Shown here one piece after another: positions 45,241 through 59,500 of a stretch of DNA of 64,000 bases; the stretch's first letter is position 1; each line of letters begins with the position of its first letter. Origin of the DNA: Lutraria lutraria (taxonomy: Eukaryota > Mollusca > Bivalvia > Venerida > Mactridae); the NCBI GenBank assembly GCA_964023205.1, contig OZ026840.1:34017336-34081335 (forward strand), read 5' to 3'. The notes below the pieces were generated by a model that had not been told where the DNA came from, did no database searches, and worked only from the letters and a program-made list of their open reading frames with translations. The translations under genes were made by a program, and so were the position numbers.

Positions 45241-46794
45241 ATCTTAGCGTTATGAGAACCAGGAAATGAAAACTAAACTAAAGCAAAAATTCTTTCAATC
45301 AATGTTTTTGTCTGATATTCTATATTCCATGCTGTTTGACATGATGACATGTATGTATACTTATTATTGATAGACTTTTTAAATGAATTAAACAAAAACT
45401 AAATGTTTAATTTAATCAATATTCATTTTAATGGTTAGTTTATTTTTGTCTATTTAAACGTCATATCTTTAAGCATTTAAAATACGGATACTTAAATTTG
45501 AAATACCTATTACATCTGATATGTTCATGAATACTTGTTTGTATTCATGAATACTTAGTATAATTGATGATATAATTATTATACACTCTTGATTCAGACT
45601 TCTATGTTTTAACACCTGTTTTAAATAAATTTGTGGAAAGGACACACTTCTTGATTATTTTTAGATCTTGGAAGACAGTCATCATCCGCCGGGTGCATAG
45701 TACTACACCCGTACAAACAGCGTAACACATGCATCCGTAATTAATATATACTCGTACTGTGTGTTTTTAACTTCCTTGCTGTTATTCCTATCATGTACTT
45801 ATTGTATGTGTTTTTATTATTATAACTGTAGTGTACTTAAGTCAGTTAATAGTTATGTATCTGATGAGGATCACTTGAGATATTGCTTTTAGGGATTGTA
45901 TCGTATTTCTAAAACTATTGTTGAACATATTTGACTAATTGATCATTCAAGCAACACATACCATTGAATAATTCAAACAAACGATGTCCATTGAATCATA
46001 CTTATAACATTATGTACATCATAGTATATGTGTATGTACGGACTGTTAAAGTATTGAGCAAGTGATCATTGTCACATTTTGAGACGTATATAATACACAC
46101 CTGAAGTAATATGTATAATAATCCAAGGCACAAAAATGCAAAACACTAAATGTATCCGTCCATTCACCAAACTTTGATACATTTGTGAATAATTTAATCC
46201 AATTGTCAATTTATATAAAACACTACACAATGTATATATCACTCCGCGCACATGTTTTTTATAATAAAAACTGTGTAGAAGGTAGCACTTATGTTAACAA
46301 CTGTTTCATCAATTATTGTCATTTACGCTTACTTGCCATCTACCTTGGTTGGCGAATAGGTAAATAAATCATTTATTATCATGCGAAAACACTTTTCTGC
46401 GCATTCTGGCATACCTGTTGTTGAATTGCAAACATACTTCCCTCAATGGTAGGAACTTCGTGGAATGAAAGCGTTCACAAAACATAGTGTATACGAATCA
46501 CGTGGTTCTGATATGGTCGTTTTTTTTGCATTTTGTGAAATGAATAAGCGTTGCCAACATTAAGTAAACAACTTGTTAATATCTATTTTGCGAGACTAAT
46601 TCCCAGAGATTGAAAAAACATTCACTACAAAAGAAAACCAACAAAATATTGATAATCAACATTTTACTGTAGATGTCGAATAAAGATTTTATAAATATAA
46701 TTTTGTGTCTAAATTCGAAATACAGAAACTGAGCACAACTGCAGGTTTAACAAATCCAAATTATGGATTTTAGAGACAGATGAGAACCGTCAAG

Positions 46795-46990
46795 AATTAG
46801 CTTCCGGTAAACCGATCTACCCCAATTTTTCGAGGTCCCTATACTTTTACTAAGTCCAAGGAAAGATACATTCACTTTTTTGTACCCTTTTGCAACCTCT
46901 CAAGAACAACAACAATAATAATAATAATAAAACAATTCCCTACCTACCTAGTCTATTTTTAATGAGCATGTAACGAGAAACATACATTTT
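46795..46990. mobile_element. diverged copy of the 8641-8809 MITE
   Basis: Left block CTTCCGGTAAACCGATCTAC and right block TTTTTAATGAGCATGTAACG plus AGAAACA match the family. An AAT microsatellite is embedded. Confidence 0.55.
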
Positions 46991-49900
46991 TAACGCCTTA
47001 CGTTTACGTATGTACAACATTTATTTACTCTCGCCACTGAGAATTCCCATATAATATGGGTGAGCTGTTTTTTACATACCTACTTACGGTTTAATCCTTT
47101 TGCAATAAATCCACAAGGGGAAACATAATTAAACATGCTGGTTAAATTATATTGAATAATATAATGTCAACTAATTTTAAACTTTATAAAGACATACAGT
47201 ACAACCTCGTCTAGCCACCAGAACAATGTAATAGCCACCACCGTATAAAGACCATCCCAATATCACGCCCATCTCGATACCATGACAACTTCTTTAATAC
47301 GACAACCTCAATATATCGACCAACTCGATATAACGACCATCTCGATATTTCCTCCACCCGGAAGTAAGACCATCTTAATAAAAAGACCGCTTCGTTATAA
47401 CGACCACTTGTGATATTTACTAAGACTGATATTTAGTCAAATAGCCATATTCCATAATCTAGTCACCGTGATTCCATTACCTATTTTTTCGCGAAGGTGC
47501 CTTGGCTCACCATTCACCGTTATTTCTTGGCATGACGTATTAATTTTTCAGAAGAAATTCCTCATTCTATTGGATGATTCAGAGGAAACCCTTCCTTCCA
47601 CTGGGTGCAATCTACAAGCGTAGAAAAAAATTAAGACCACGCCAACTTATAGCGAATCTGCAATTGTTTAAATGTGTACTACTTGAGGTTGTAAAATAGT
47701 ATAGTAAAAATGTACGAAAATGTATTCTTACGCGGTCGAAATAAATATATAAACCGTTCTTGAAAAACATTTTGCATTTATTTGAATTAATATACAGTAG
47801 ATATGATTAAATGCGTAATTTATTTAGCTGACCTAATATCAACATTTTAATGTGTGTCCTAATTGGACTGCTAGCTAATAAGTGGTGTTCACAAGGTACT
47901 TTTACGGCAATTTAGGAATTTGATAAAAATCACACTTTTGGTTTCAGCTGTGTTAATAACATCAAAGAAACTTCGCGACTGTCCTTTTAAAGACTTTTCT
48001 TGTTGAACACAAATATTTTGCTGATTTGCCAATGAAGTTGAAAGTTTAGCTCAATTACCAATGAACACTTCCGGGTATTGTGATCAAGTGGTTATAGCTG
48101 ACGGAAGGTAGGTGGATTTCCCAATACGTATACATGGGGTCTTCCGCCACCCTAGAAAAAAGTAAGAATAGAACGATCCGTTCAGCCGACAGTATCTTCC
48201 GCTGACAAGGTTGATAGAAATGCCATATGTTCCCAGCATGAACTGTGGATTCAGGGCACTAAAAGTAATTTGATGATAAATGCAATACGACGTATAAAAA
48301 ACTAAGTTATATTTGAATACATTTTTGTATTTCATAACTGAAATTGCCCGGGGTGCGCCTTGCATTCGGTGCACACATCTGTTTACAACATAAAATTTAG
48401 CATTAGGATTCAAATTATGACGTCATATACGAGTATAAGTGTACTGCGTTAAACGAGTAGTTAATCCTAACTATTGAATGATTTAATAATGCGTATTTTT
48501 TCAAATCATGATTTATGCCATGTTTGTAATTATTGAATAACAGAATGTGAACATCCTTTGAAAAGAAAAATGTTTCAAAAGATTGTCAGAGACCATTTAT
48601 ACTGCCAAACATGTTGATAAAATATTAAATAATCTTACGCCTTCATTCTTGTGTTTAACGTAAAATTAGAATTCGGAGAAAACATATATAATGGATGGTA
48701 AGCTTACACTTAAATCCATATCGTGCTGAAAACTAATTTGTTCAATACAGTTCTGTCCTGTTCTTCTCTGGTCTTTTTGATGTTTTGATCCATTCCGCTT
48801 TGTTCTGTTATGTACAGCTCTGCTATGTACTGTTTTGTTCTGCCCCATTCTGTTCCGTACTGTTTAGTTCTGTTCTGTTAAGGTTTTATTTCTTATTCAT
48901 TAGGCACTAAGACCCATGTGAACAACATACACTTATTTACAAACATATGTAAATACATACAATATTACATGCAAAATACATAGGTATACGTGAGAATTGG
49001 TATAATTTACATTAAAGCTGGTAGCCATAATATAACTATTTCATTGAATATTGACAATTTAGGCATTTATAATACTCATCAAAGAATATATTCAACATAT
49101 ACATTCATATTTTAAAATTTATTAATAACTGGTCATTATATCAAGTTAGTACAAACACTAAACTGTAGAGATAATTCAATGAAAAATAACATTGCATAGT
49201 GTTTCACACTGATGCTAACTTTGTCTTAAATACAACCAATAGTTTAACTACAATAAAATAAGATAAAAGAATACATTCTAATAAAGATACTGTAAAGAAA
49301 GATATAAAGATACTGTAAAGAAAGATGATATAGTGTAGAGAGAGTAGTTTAATTATAGTTAACATAATTATCATTTTTTCTTAAGTGGGGGATCAAGCAT
49401 CCGCTAGATATTGCTCTCTTAATTTAAAGACATAAACTGACAATTTTTTAAAGCTATTTTTATTTTCCGATTGTAATAAACTCTTTAGTTTACATATATT
49501 AGCAGTGTTTCTATAATAGAGAGGTAAATATCTATTCCTAAAGCTAACATGTAGTTCACATAAAAAAAAAATGAAATTCATCTTCTAATTGCTTACAATA
49601 ACAACATTTATCTGTTATCTGACCTAGTCGTATCATCCTGTGGTAGAACGTAATTGTGCGAAGCGAAGCACCACAGACATTTAACAAAATACTTGTACCC
49701 GACTGTTACCTTTGCTGCTAGGATTCAAACTGGTAACAAGGCGACCATGTATTACTGTCTCCCGGGAGAGGCACGTGTCTTCGTAATAATTTGACCGATT
49801 TTATTGCCTCCAATGTTCTATGTTAGACATACTGTTGGAAAGAAAGTTGTTTTGTAACACTGAAAGCCCAACTGGAAAACACTGATAATCTTGAAAGATA

Positions 49901-51689
49901 ACGATAATTTTCTCTCGACAACAACAAACATTCGGTGTGTGCTACGGTGCTTTATTTACATTAGTGATATCTTTATCTAAAGTAGGTAAACACACAAAGT
50001 AAATGTATAGAACATATGATTTATTTTAAATGTGGCATTCTAAGGGGCTATATTCCTCCCCCCCATTGTTAGACAAACTCTAAAATTAGCCCCCCCCCCC
50101 TCATATATATATATCACGTGTTGATAGACATTGCATGCTAAAACTTGGTAATCTCACTAACAAACAATTAAGTTGTCATTTAGTAATCAAAGTACTGAAA
50201 GTACTCATAGAAACTGGACTTACATAGAATTGCACTGCAACTCGAAACGGGAACTAGTTTAACAATTGCATGGCGGATGTAGACGAACGTAGTACTTCGG
50301 TCCGCATTAAAATTCATACGCGCCGACTGATTGAAGCCTAACTATCGTTCAGTCTCCAATAAAAACTGATGGTAGATAGTACAAACAATATAAAATATTA
50401 ACATATCACTTATGTTACCTTTTTATATTAGTACCCATGTGTTCCATACCATCTGGTTCCTTGAGTACGCTTGACTACGTTATAATTTAGCGAAGTAAGT
50501 GCATTGTAATTAGTCGCTATGGCAACGCGATGGGATTGTATATTTTAATAAGGTTAATTAATTACGATCGCCAGCGTTTTATTCTGCATGAAATTGTTCT
50601 TTGTTCAGCTAACGCTATTGGCTAGAAGCCTGATCTGATTCAGGTGTAGAGCAAAAGCCAACTTATGGAAAGACAAAACATAAAATGTGGCATTTATAAA
50701 CAAATAGTGGTCTCATGAAGGTCACTCGGTTCATTATAATGAATGACTGTTTTCAAAAGGACATTCTTTATTCACACAGAAGCCTTTATTCGAAGATGGC
50801 CGCTAAAACAGATTTATCAACCTGACTGGACAGAATGTAACACTGTGAACTATTCACAGTTTTTATATGTACATTTGTGCGATATATGATGCAATCTACA
50901 TAATTTATGTAACAAATAATTATTAACGGGGATATATTATCGTTTTCTTTTAAAATATTTTTGGTAAGTGTTCCCAAATAACTACTCTAGTTGCTTCGGT
51001 GGCTATTTAAGCATGCATATCTTGTGACAGCCTTATTTCGTATGATGTGCAATGTAAACAGCCGGTTGCTGGATCTCGTCCTAGACGCGTTTTTCGGGTA
51101 CAATTTTTGTTTTTGAGAGCTGATGCATCTAAGTCATTACAGACTACCATGGCAACCTATACATTTTTGGAAAGGATATTATATCTGCTACTGATGATCT
51201 AAATACAGTTTAGTTTCCTAGGACAAAGGATATCGATAAAATCCGGGTTTATTTGAAAGGTGTCAAAATGAGAATGTGATTTTGGCGAGCATAGTTCTAT
51301 CCCTTTTATTATGTATATTTAAGTAAACATGTATTTCGTCTTAAATTGACCAAATTATTATCACAGGTACACTCCGCCCCCTGTGCACTAATCTTACGGT
51401 ACCATTGAATATCATCCACCAATATTCTTCCACAATATTAGCAATAATGCTGTTCTTTAAATAGTTTTGGTTTGGAGATATGCGACCGACTCATACAAAC
51501 ATCTCCCGAGCCAAAATTGTTTTAGCGATCTTAACAAAAAATCTTCATCCCAGCAATGTTCATAACAAAGATGTAATATTAACAAAATTAAGTCACCTAC
51601 ATACCCATTATTTAAAAGCTTGTAACCGAAAACCTACACTTTTTTTAGAATGGCCTCAAGTTTAAGAACATTGAGTTGATCTGTTTCCG

Positions 51690-51940
51690 GTGATAGAAGC
51701 CATGAAGTTGTCTCCCTTATGTATTCAGAAATCTCCGTTGTCTGTACCTTTGGTGCGGTTGCAACAATCAATTGGAACCAGTTTACACAAACCATAACAA
51801 ATATGTCCCTTATGTATTCGGAGAAAGTAAAGTTGTCCCTGTTGTCCGTACTCTGATGCGCTAAAACTTGGAACGGGGACAAGCCATAACATTGTCTCCC
51901 TTATGTTTTATGTAACAGAAACAATAAAGTAGTCTCCCTT
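51690..51940. repeat. GTCTCCCTTATGTATTCGGA-type repeats
   Basis: Several spaced copies of TTGTCTCCCTTATGT and TTGTCCCTGTTGTCCGTACT form a small cluster. The minus-strand open frame across them is not gene-like. Confidence 0.55.
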
Positions 51941-53304
51941 ACGTAAGAAAATTACTTTCATAAGCAGGGTGATATACATGTCCTAATCAAGTTAGGGGCT
52001 GATATGAATTTCGCAATTACTTTACGTTCGTGATATTGTTCAAGATACAATTCACATAATCTTTTAAAAGTCGGTTGTCGGAGGTCTGGCTTGGTAACTG
52101 GTAAACATGTGTGGTGCGTATCGATACTGTACACCGGGCGAGATATAGAAACAGGAAATACTATCTGAAAGAAGAGTAGGGATGTTAATGCCAGGTTCTC
52201 CGTATATCTTCACTCCCCTCTCTATGGGGCGGCTCTAGATTGTCTAAAGCTGTCGAATGGGCCGTTAAACACAAGCTAAACAAAGTTGTGAATGTAATCT
52301 TTCAGTTCACATTGCTATGCATTGTGATTGCAGCCTTTCATATCCTATTTATTATACTTTCCGTTAATGTGTCGGTGGTGTGTGGTGAATTTGTGAAGTG
52401 CTGCTTACGGGTCAGTACTAATTGGTAACCCGCGAAGCTTGGTTAGTACGACCAACAGCCGTACATTACTTGTAAAGTCGAATAACACATAACAATGGAT
52501 ATTCTATATCATTCAAATGTATGTATTAATGCATACGTGTGATTGATAAGAAACTGTTGCTGTTAAAACTGACCAACCTCTTAAATAAATACGTTTTAGA
52601 TCCCATTTACTCATTACATCTTCTTTTCGTGTTATGTACTTTAACTTATATACGTTTCTTGACATAATATAACTTATATACGTATCTTGACATAATTTGT
52701 TATATATAATGTTCTAGATGATGAAAACATGTTCAAATTCAAAATAGAATATATGTTCTGTTCTGTTCTGTTCTTAATGAACACGAGCTTCAGCTGATCA
52801 TTTATCAACGAGAAGTGTTTCTTTGTCTTAATTTGTATTTTAAGTGTTTTAAACGTTGGACATCCATGTTTAGGGATAGGCTTGTTTGGACGTGGTAGTT
52901 CCTCTACCTCGTTATTCATTTGAAATACATTTAGTTGACTTTCATAACGTCAACTCGATTTTTGAAGAACCCAAATTTTAAGTTTAACAATTTTACAATA
53001 ATCGATTATCACAAACAAATCAAGTTCTCAAAGAAAGTCTACACAGTAATCAATCAAGTGTGTTAAATGATTCCGGTTCAGTTGAATGTGTTATGTTGCT
53101 TGGATTTAGGCTTGTTTTGTTCAGACAAGACAAGGAAGCAGAAACAGATACAAACTCAACGTATTTTAATTAAAAAAAAGAACAAAAGTGCTGCACAACT
53201 TAATAGTGTGTTATTAACAAAGTTTTAAATGTGTATGGTCGCACATAAGATAAAACAGATGCCATGAGATCCTTGCAACACATAACATTTGTAACGGCAC
53301 TCGT

Positions 53305-53582
53305 TCATAACAATGCATATAGATTAGATTTTGGTGTCCATAACTTATCGAAAGGAGGATGCTTGGCGACTAAACATTTTGATTTTGATAATTCGGGTCG
53401 CCATTGACCATTGACACAAGTGGCGCCACCTGGACCAGCCACGCGGTAACCTCGATTGCATTCATATATTAATCGATAACCGTGAACAATATGTGTCATG
53501 TAAGGTTTAAAAACAAATTTTCCACTTTCCACTTTCTTGAAAACTCGCCCATGTTCGATTGTTCCTGGGTTCGGACAGTAGA
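53305..53582 (-). CDS. gene E terminal exon: last CCP and C-terminal tail
   Basis: It encodes YCPNPGTIEHGRVFKK, LIYECNRGYRVAG, ATCVNGQW and KCLV, then PPFDKLWTPKSNLYALL and a stop. The acceptor is TTATTGCAG. It is nearly identical to gene D 36763-37040. Confidence 0.85.
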
Positions 53583-56500
53583 CTGCAATAACAAAACAAA
53601 TGGGTGTATAAAAATAATATGACTACATCTATGAATGCTACATGTATTTGATGGCAAGCACAAATTTCATATTTGAAAATATTTTGAGCACATCTTTATA
53701 TACTGACTATACTCGTATTATTTTAGAAAAAAAATCTATGAGGTCGGATGGTTATTGTCTCTGACTAGCAAACAATAGCCCCATCATCTCTGTGAGTTCG
53801 AATCACAGACGAAATTAAAACAAATCACTTGTGAGGAAGTTGCCCAGCTAATAATGCCATGGAAGGTAAGTGAAGAACTCCGGTCTTAGTCACCCGTTAA
53901 GGAAGGAGTAGCCAAATGGCCAAAGCTGTTTGTATGACGTTTAAAACAGAACAAGTTGTCGTATTTTTGTCACGTGACTTACATTCTTCACAACGAGGCT
54001 GTCCTCCTTTCCAGTGACCGAATTCACACGTCAGGTAAGTACTATTTATTCCCTTAAGTCGGTAACCAGCAAAGCATTTATACTTGGCCTTGAACCCATG
54101 TTCTCTTCCCATATATATACGCATACCATTATGTACATGTGGAGGCGCGGAATAACATGGAGCTGCATAGAAAGTAAAATATACAAATTTCTCTATTTAT
54201 CATGTTTCAACAATATTGTCAGACCTAGCAAACCAGTGACCGGATAAACCTGGCTATATCCTTTCAGTAGGTCACGTGGTTTGCTTTAAGTTCGTCACCT
54301 TGAATTCCTACGCGCAGTAGTCTGATTGTTACAAATTGTTGTCCTTATAAAATGAGACAATGTTATAAATATCATTGATACTAGTATGTAAATTCTCAAT
54401 GAATTCATTGCGTTTTTTTGCTCCAAATATCATGATGATTGTATCGGACTATTTTATTGTCGCCTTAAGTTGCAGAACAGTTATAAGTCTGTCAAAATGA
54501 GGCACTGTGTGTGATTTCAAAGCCAGGAAAATTGAGTTTTGAGACTTATTATGTTGTATCTAAACAGTAAAAACATGATAAATCGAATACATGGTTTGTG
54601 TCCAGCTGAAGAAAGTTCATCCGGTTCCGCACGAAAGCTGAAATTTGCTTTCAACACGAACAGGCTTTTCCATTTCAACTTTCCAACGGGTAAACCTTCT
54701 CAATCTCGGCACCAACAATTTATACTCTATATTTATTGTGGAGATATATAAGAAACGGATTCCAGAAATATAGCAAAAATGTACAAAATGTACATATCAC
54801 CCCAAAAACACGCCCCTCCGATTTTAATCCACCAACCTGACACCCTTATCAACATAGATTTGGTTATGTTTGGATCGCAAATGAAGTGGGGGAATACATT
54901 TCTATTTAAGTAGCCTCTGTTCACAGGGTTCACTGTACATACGTATATACATAGATCTAGTTCATTACTTTTCAGACCATACATTTCTCAATAATTTTAC
55001 TAAAATTAATGGTCAGACACGTGTAAGATGTAGAATAAATACAAACCAGGAACGCATTCCGCATCAGTGGACCAGGTTCCATTATTACAGCGCAATACGG
55101 AATCTCCTTTCGGCACAAGGCCACCCAGACATTCGTACTGTATTTTTGCTCGATGGTCCTCGAAATCTGAGTCACTACCTCCGTATATACTGCCATTTGG
55201 TATAATAGGCTTTTTGCATTGTCCTGAATTTATACGTTAAAAGAATGAGTACTCAAAGAAGTAATTGCACTTTTTCACTTCATTAAAATGCCGAAAAAGA
55301 AATTATTGCATTGGCTCTGAATTTAAGGAGATACCATATGAATGATAAAGACATGCAATGATGAACGTAACTTATCACAATATATTGAAGGATTCTAACT
55401 TAAATGTTTAACTTATGCCAGCATATTTGATGATTCAGACTTATAAATACATGTAACTTACCCAGCATATTGGATGATTAAACAATATACGTGTAACTTA
55501 CCCCAGCATATTGGATGATTAAAAATATACGTATAACTTACCCCAGCATATTGGATGATTCAGACATAAACGTGTAACTTACCCCAGCATATTGGATGAT
55601 TCAGACATATACGTGTAACTTACCCCAGCATGCTGGATGATTCAGACATAAACGTATAACTTACTCCAGCATGTTGGATGATTCAGACATGTACGTGTAA
55701 CTTACCCCAGCATGCTGGATGATTCAGACATGTACGTGTAACTTACCCCAGCATATTGGATGATTAAAAAATATACGTATAACTTACCCCAGCATATTGG
55801 ATGATTCAGACATAAACGTGTAACTTACCCCAGCATGTTGGATGATTTTAGACATATACGTATAACTTACCCCAGCATGTTGGATGATTCAGATATATAC
55901 GTACAACTTACCCCAGCATGTTGGATGATTCAGACATAAACGTATAACTTACTCCAGCATGTTGGATGATTCAGACATGTACGTGTAACTTACCCCAGCA
56001 TGCTGGATGATTCAGACATATACGTATAACTTACCCCAGCATATTGGATGATTCAGACATGTACGTGTAACTTACCCCAGCATGCTGGATGATTCAGACA
56101 TATACGTGTAACTTACCCCAGCATATTGGATGATTCAGACATATATGTGTAACTTACCCCAGCATGTTGGATGATTCAGATATATACGTACAACTTACCC
56201 CAGCATGTTGGATGATTCAGACATGTACGTGTAACTTACCCCAGCATGTTGGATGATTCAGATATATACGTACAACTTACCCCAGCATGTTGGATGATTC
56301 AGACGTGTACGTGTAACTTACCCCAGCATGCTGGATGATTCAGATATATACGTGTAACTTACCCCAGCATGCTGGATGATTCAGACATATACGTGTAACT
56401 TACCCCAGCATGTTGGATGATTCAGACATATACGTATAACTTACCCCAGCATGTTGGATGATTCAGACATATACGTATAACTTACCCCAGCATATTGTAT

Positions 56501-59500
56501 GATTCAGATATATACGTATAACTTACTTCAGCATATTGGATGATTCAGACATATACGTGTAACTTACCCCAGCATATTGTATGATTCAGACATATACGTA
56601 TAACTTACTCCAGCATATTGGATGATTCAGACATATACGTATAACTTACCCCAGCATATTGTATGGTTCAGACATATACGCATAATTTACTCCAGCATGT
56701 TGGATGATTCAGACATAAACGTATAACTTACTCCAGCATATTGGATGATTCAGACATATACGTATAACTTACCCCAGCATATTGGATGATTCAGACATGT
56801 ACGTATAACTTACTCCAGCATATTGGATGATTCAGACATATACGTATAACTTACCCCAGCATATTGGATGATTCAAACATGTACGTATAACTTACCCCAG
56901 CATATTGGATGATTCAGACATGTACGTATAACTTACCCCAGCATATTGAATGATTCAGACATGTACGTATAACTTACTCCAGCATATTGGATGATTCAGA
57001 CATATACGTATAACTTACTCCAGCATGTTGGATGATTAAAAAATATACGTATAACTTACCCCAGCATATTGGTTGATTCAGACATGTACGTATAACTTAC
57101 CCCAGCATATTGGATGATTCAAACATGTACGTGTAACTTACTCCAGCATGTTGGATGATTAAAAAATATACGTATAACTTACCCCAGCATATTGGATGAT
57201 TCAGACATGTACGTATAACTTACCCCAGCATATTGGATGATTCAGATATATACGTGTAACTTACCCCAGCATATTGGTTGATTCAGACATGTACGTGTAA
57301 CTTACCCCAGCATATTGGATGATTCAAACATGTACGTGTAACTTACTCCAGCATGTTGGATGATTAAAAAATATACGTATAACTTACCCCAGCATGTTGG
57401 ATGATTCAGATATATACGTATAACTTACCCCAGCATGTTGGATGATTCAGACATATACGTATAACTTACCCCAGCATGTTGGTAGTTCATGAGACCATTC
57501 ACCAGTGTCTAAACATTCTGTTTGAAAAGAAGGACCATCGAAGGTTGATCTGGGATAACAACTAAATTAGGAAAATATACATTTATTAAGTATTACAATA
57601 AATGATAAATTTTTAATTTTTGATTATTTAGATTTATGTGGAATTAAGCGTGTAATTATCATCGTTAAATGTTAAAATGTATCAAAAGCATATTTAGTCA
57701 AACCTGTATTAGCGATCACCTCCAAATAAAGACCACCTTGTGAAGTATAAAGTCCATTTAAAAAAACATTAATTATGAAGAACAAAAGGACCTCTGAATA
57801 AAGGCCGCATATCTACAAAGGACACACTAAGCTTTTCCCAAGGTTCACAGGTTTTACTGTACTCTAAATAGTGTTGTAGTATTCACAAGTTTAAACAGTG
57901 TTGTAGTATTCACAAGTCTAAATAGTGTTCTTTATGTGTACAGTGCAACCTCTGTAGAGCAACACTCCGTGGGAGCTGCAAATATTGGCCGTTGTTTAGA
58001 GGTTGTTGCTCTACAGAGGTTAAATTTATAGTAAATATCAACTGAGGGAAATTTTGAAGGTATTGTTATCGAGAGGTCGTTGCTCTATTGAGGACCGCCC
58101 TGTTTATTGTTTTTACTGTATATAGAGACGATTTTACGAGTTGACATTTGTTTGTCTATCATCAGTTACAAGTTCTTGTTTTAAACATGACAGAATCGTA
58201 TTTTCTCACGTGAAAAGTAATGTTTTCCCAACTGTAGTATCCCGTCCAATGTAATATCCATTCGGAAAATGTCCCAGAGATCCACAGTTGATCTCTGAAA
58301 TGGATAAATACAAACTAAATTCAAAATATCAAATATTAACATTAATCAAATGTCATTCTTTAAAATGTAACTGGATGAGGACTAAGCATCATTTAGTTAA
58401 TCAAATCATAATTATGTAACAAGTGCTGCTTTTTATACCCAATGACGAACATTGACGATATTTTACGAAGATTGACGATTTTTACGAAAATTGACGATAT
58501 ATCACGGTACCTGACTATCTTTCACGGTGGCTGACTATCTTTTAAAAGGTTTACCATTTTTACGAAAATTGACGATCTTTCACGGTGACTGACTATCCTT
58601 TACGAAAGTTAACGATCTATCTCACCGGCTTTTAACACGTAAACATACATGTAGTTCAGAATGAAAGAAATTTCAACGGTTTTAGAATCATAATGGACGA
58701 ACATAAATATGATGAAAAAACCTTGAATACTATAAAACCTTGATAACCTTCGCATTTTACAGGTTCTCCACTCCATGTTCGGTTGGCTAGGCAACGCCGT
58801 TCCGCTGCTCCAATTAATTTATAACCTTCGTCGCACACAAAGTTGATAACCCGGCCGTAACTGGTCCCACTTCCATACAGTTTCCCAAACACTGGCGCAA
58901 ACAGAACCGGACACGTGATAGCTGAAAAATCGAAGAACATTCATTCGGATGATTACTCATACACGAGAAAGTGGGAGATACTAGTAGTTAACAGAATTTA
59001 GTGAAACACTCGGTGACAACTAATAGTTAGAATGAATGACAAGTAACAAATTATACGAATGATGATAAAACAAATATAGAATGACAGACTAACGTGAATG
59101 AATATTGTCAACACTCGCAAGCGTCTTCAGAGATAAAACACTGGAACGAGTTTTATCAGAGTTTGTTAACGTGATCGACCAAAAAATGACAATAGTTTCA
59201 TGTATGTAGTAGATCTATATATCATTTTATACATTACCTGTATCGTATACAACAAAATACTTAGTATTTTGTAAATTTATATAAATGTAAAAGGAAAAGA
59301 AAATAAAACATTATGTGACATGAAAAATGATACAACTACATTGTAGAGTGTCTTTGTTTTTTGCTTCTGTGTCGTGAAACATTCGAGTACACTCAAACCT
59401 GTGTTTGTCACCTCCTAATAAATATCAACCGGCGAATAAAGGCAATTCTTTGAAAAATCATCATTGATTATTTAGAACAAAATTGATTGACTTCCAAAGA

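Larger units (their letters stand above)
44283..53160. other. long stretch without recognised exons, repeat-rich
   Basis: This is probably the 5' part of gene D plus the 3' flank of gene E. It holds repeat copies at 44497-44573, 44848-45010, 45018-45240, 46795-46990, about 47200-47460 (CAGTACAACCTC..CGACCATCTCGATAT type), 48078-48420 (tRNA-like head), pentamer (TTCTG)n stretches at 48735-48880 and 52745-52772, and GTCTCCCTTATGT repeats at 51700-51940. I could not find the signal-peptide exon of gene D. Confidence 0.4.

Noticed and set aside
52240..52428. Plus-strand frame with a hydrophobic segment (FTLLCIVIAAFHILFII)
   Set aside because: It starts at TTG, stands alone with no recognisable family or splice context, and lies in repeat-rich DNA.
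54972..55196. A 74-codon minus-strand frame near 55.1 kb
   Set aside because: It overlaps the CCP exon 55047-55223 in another phase and shows no domain.
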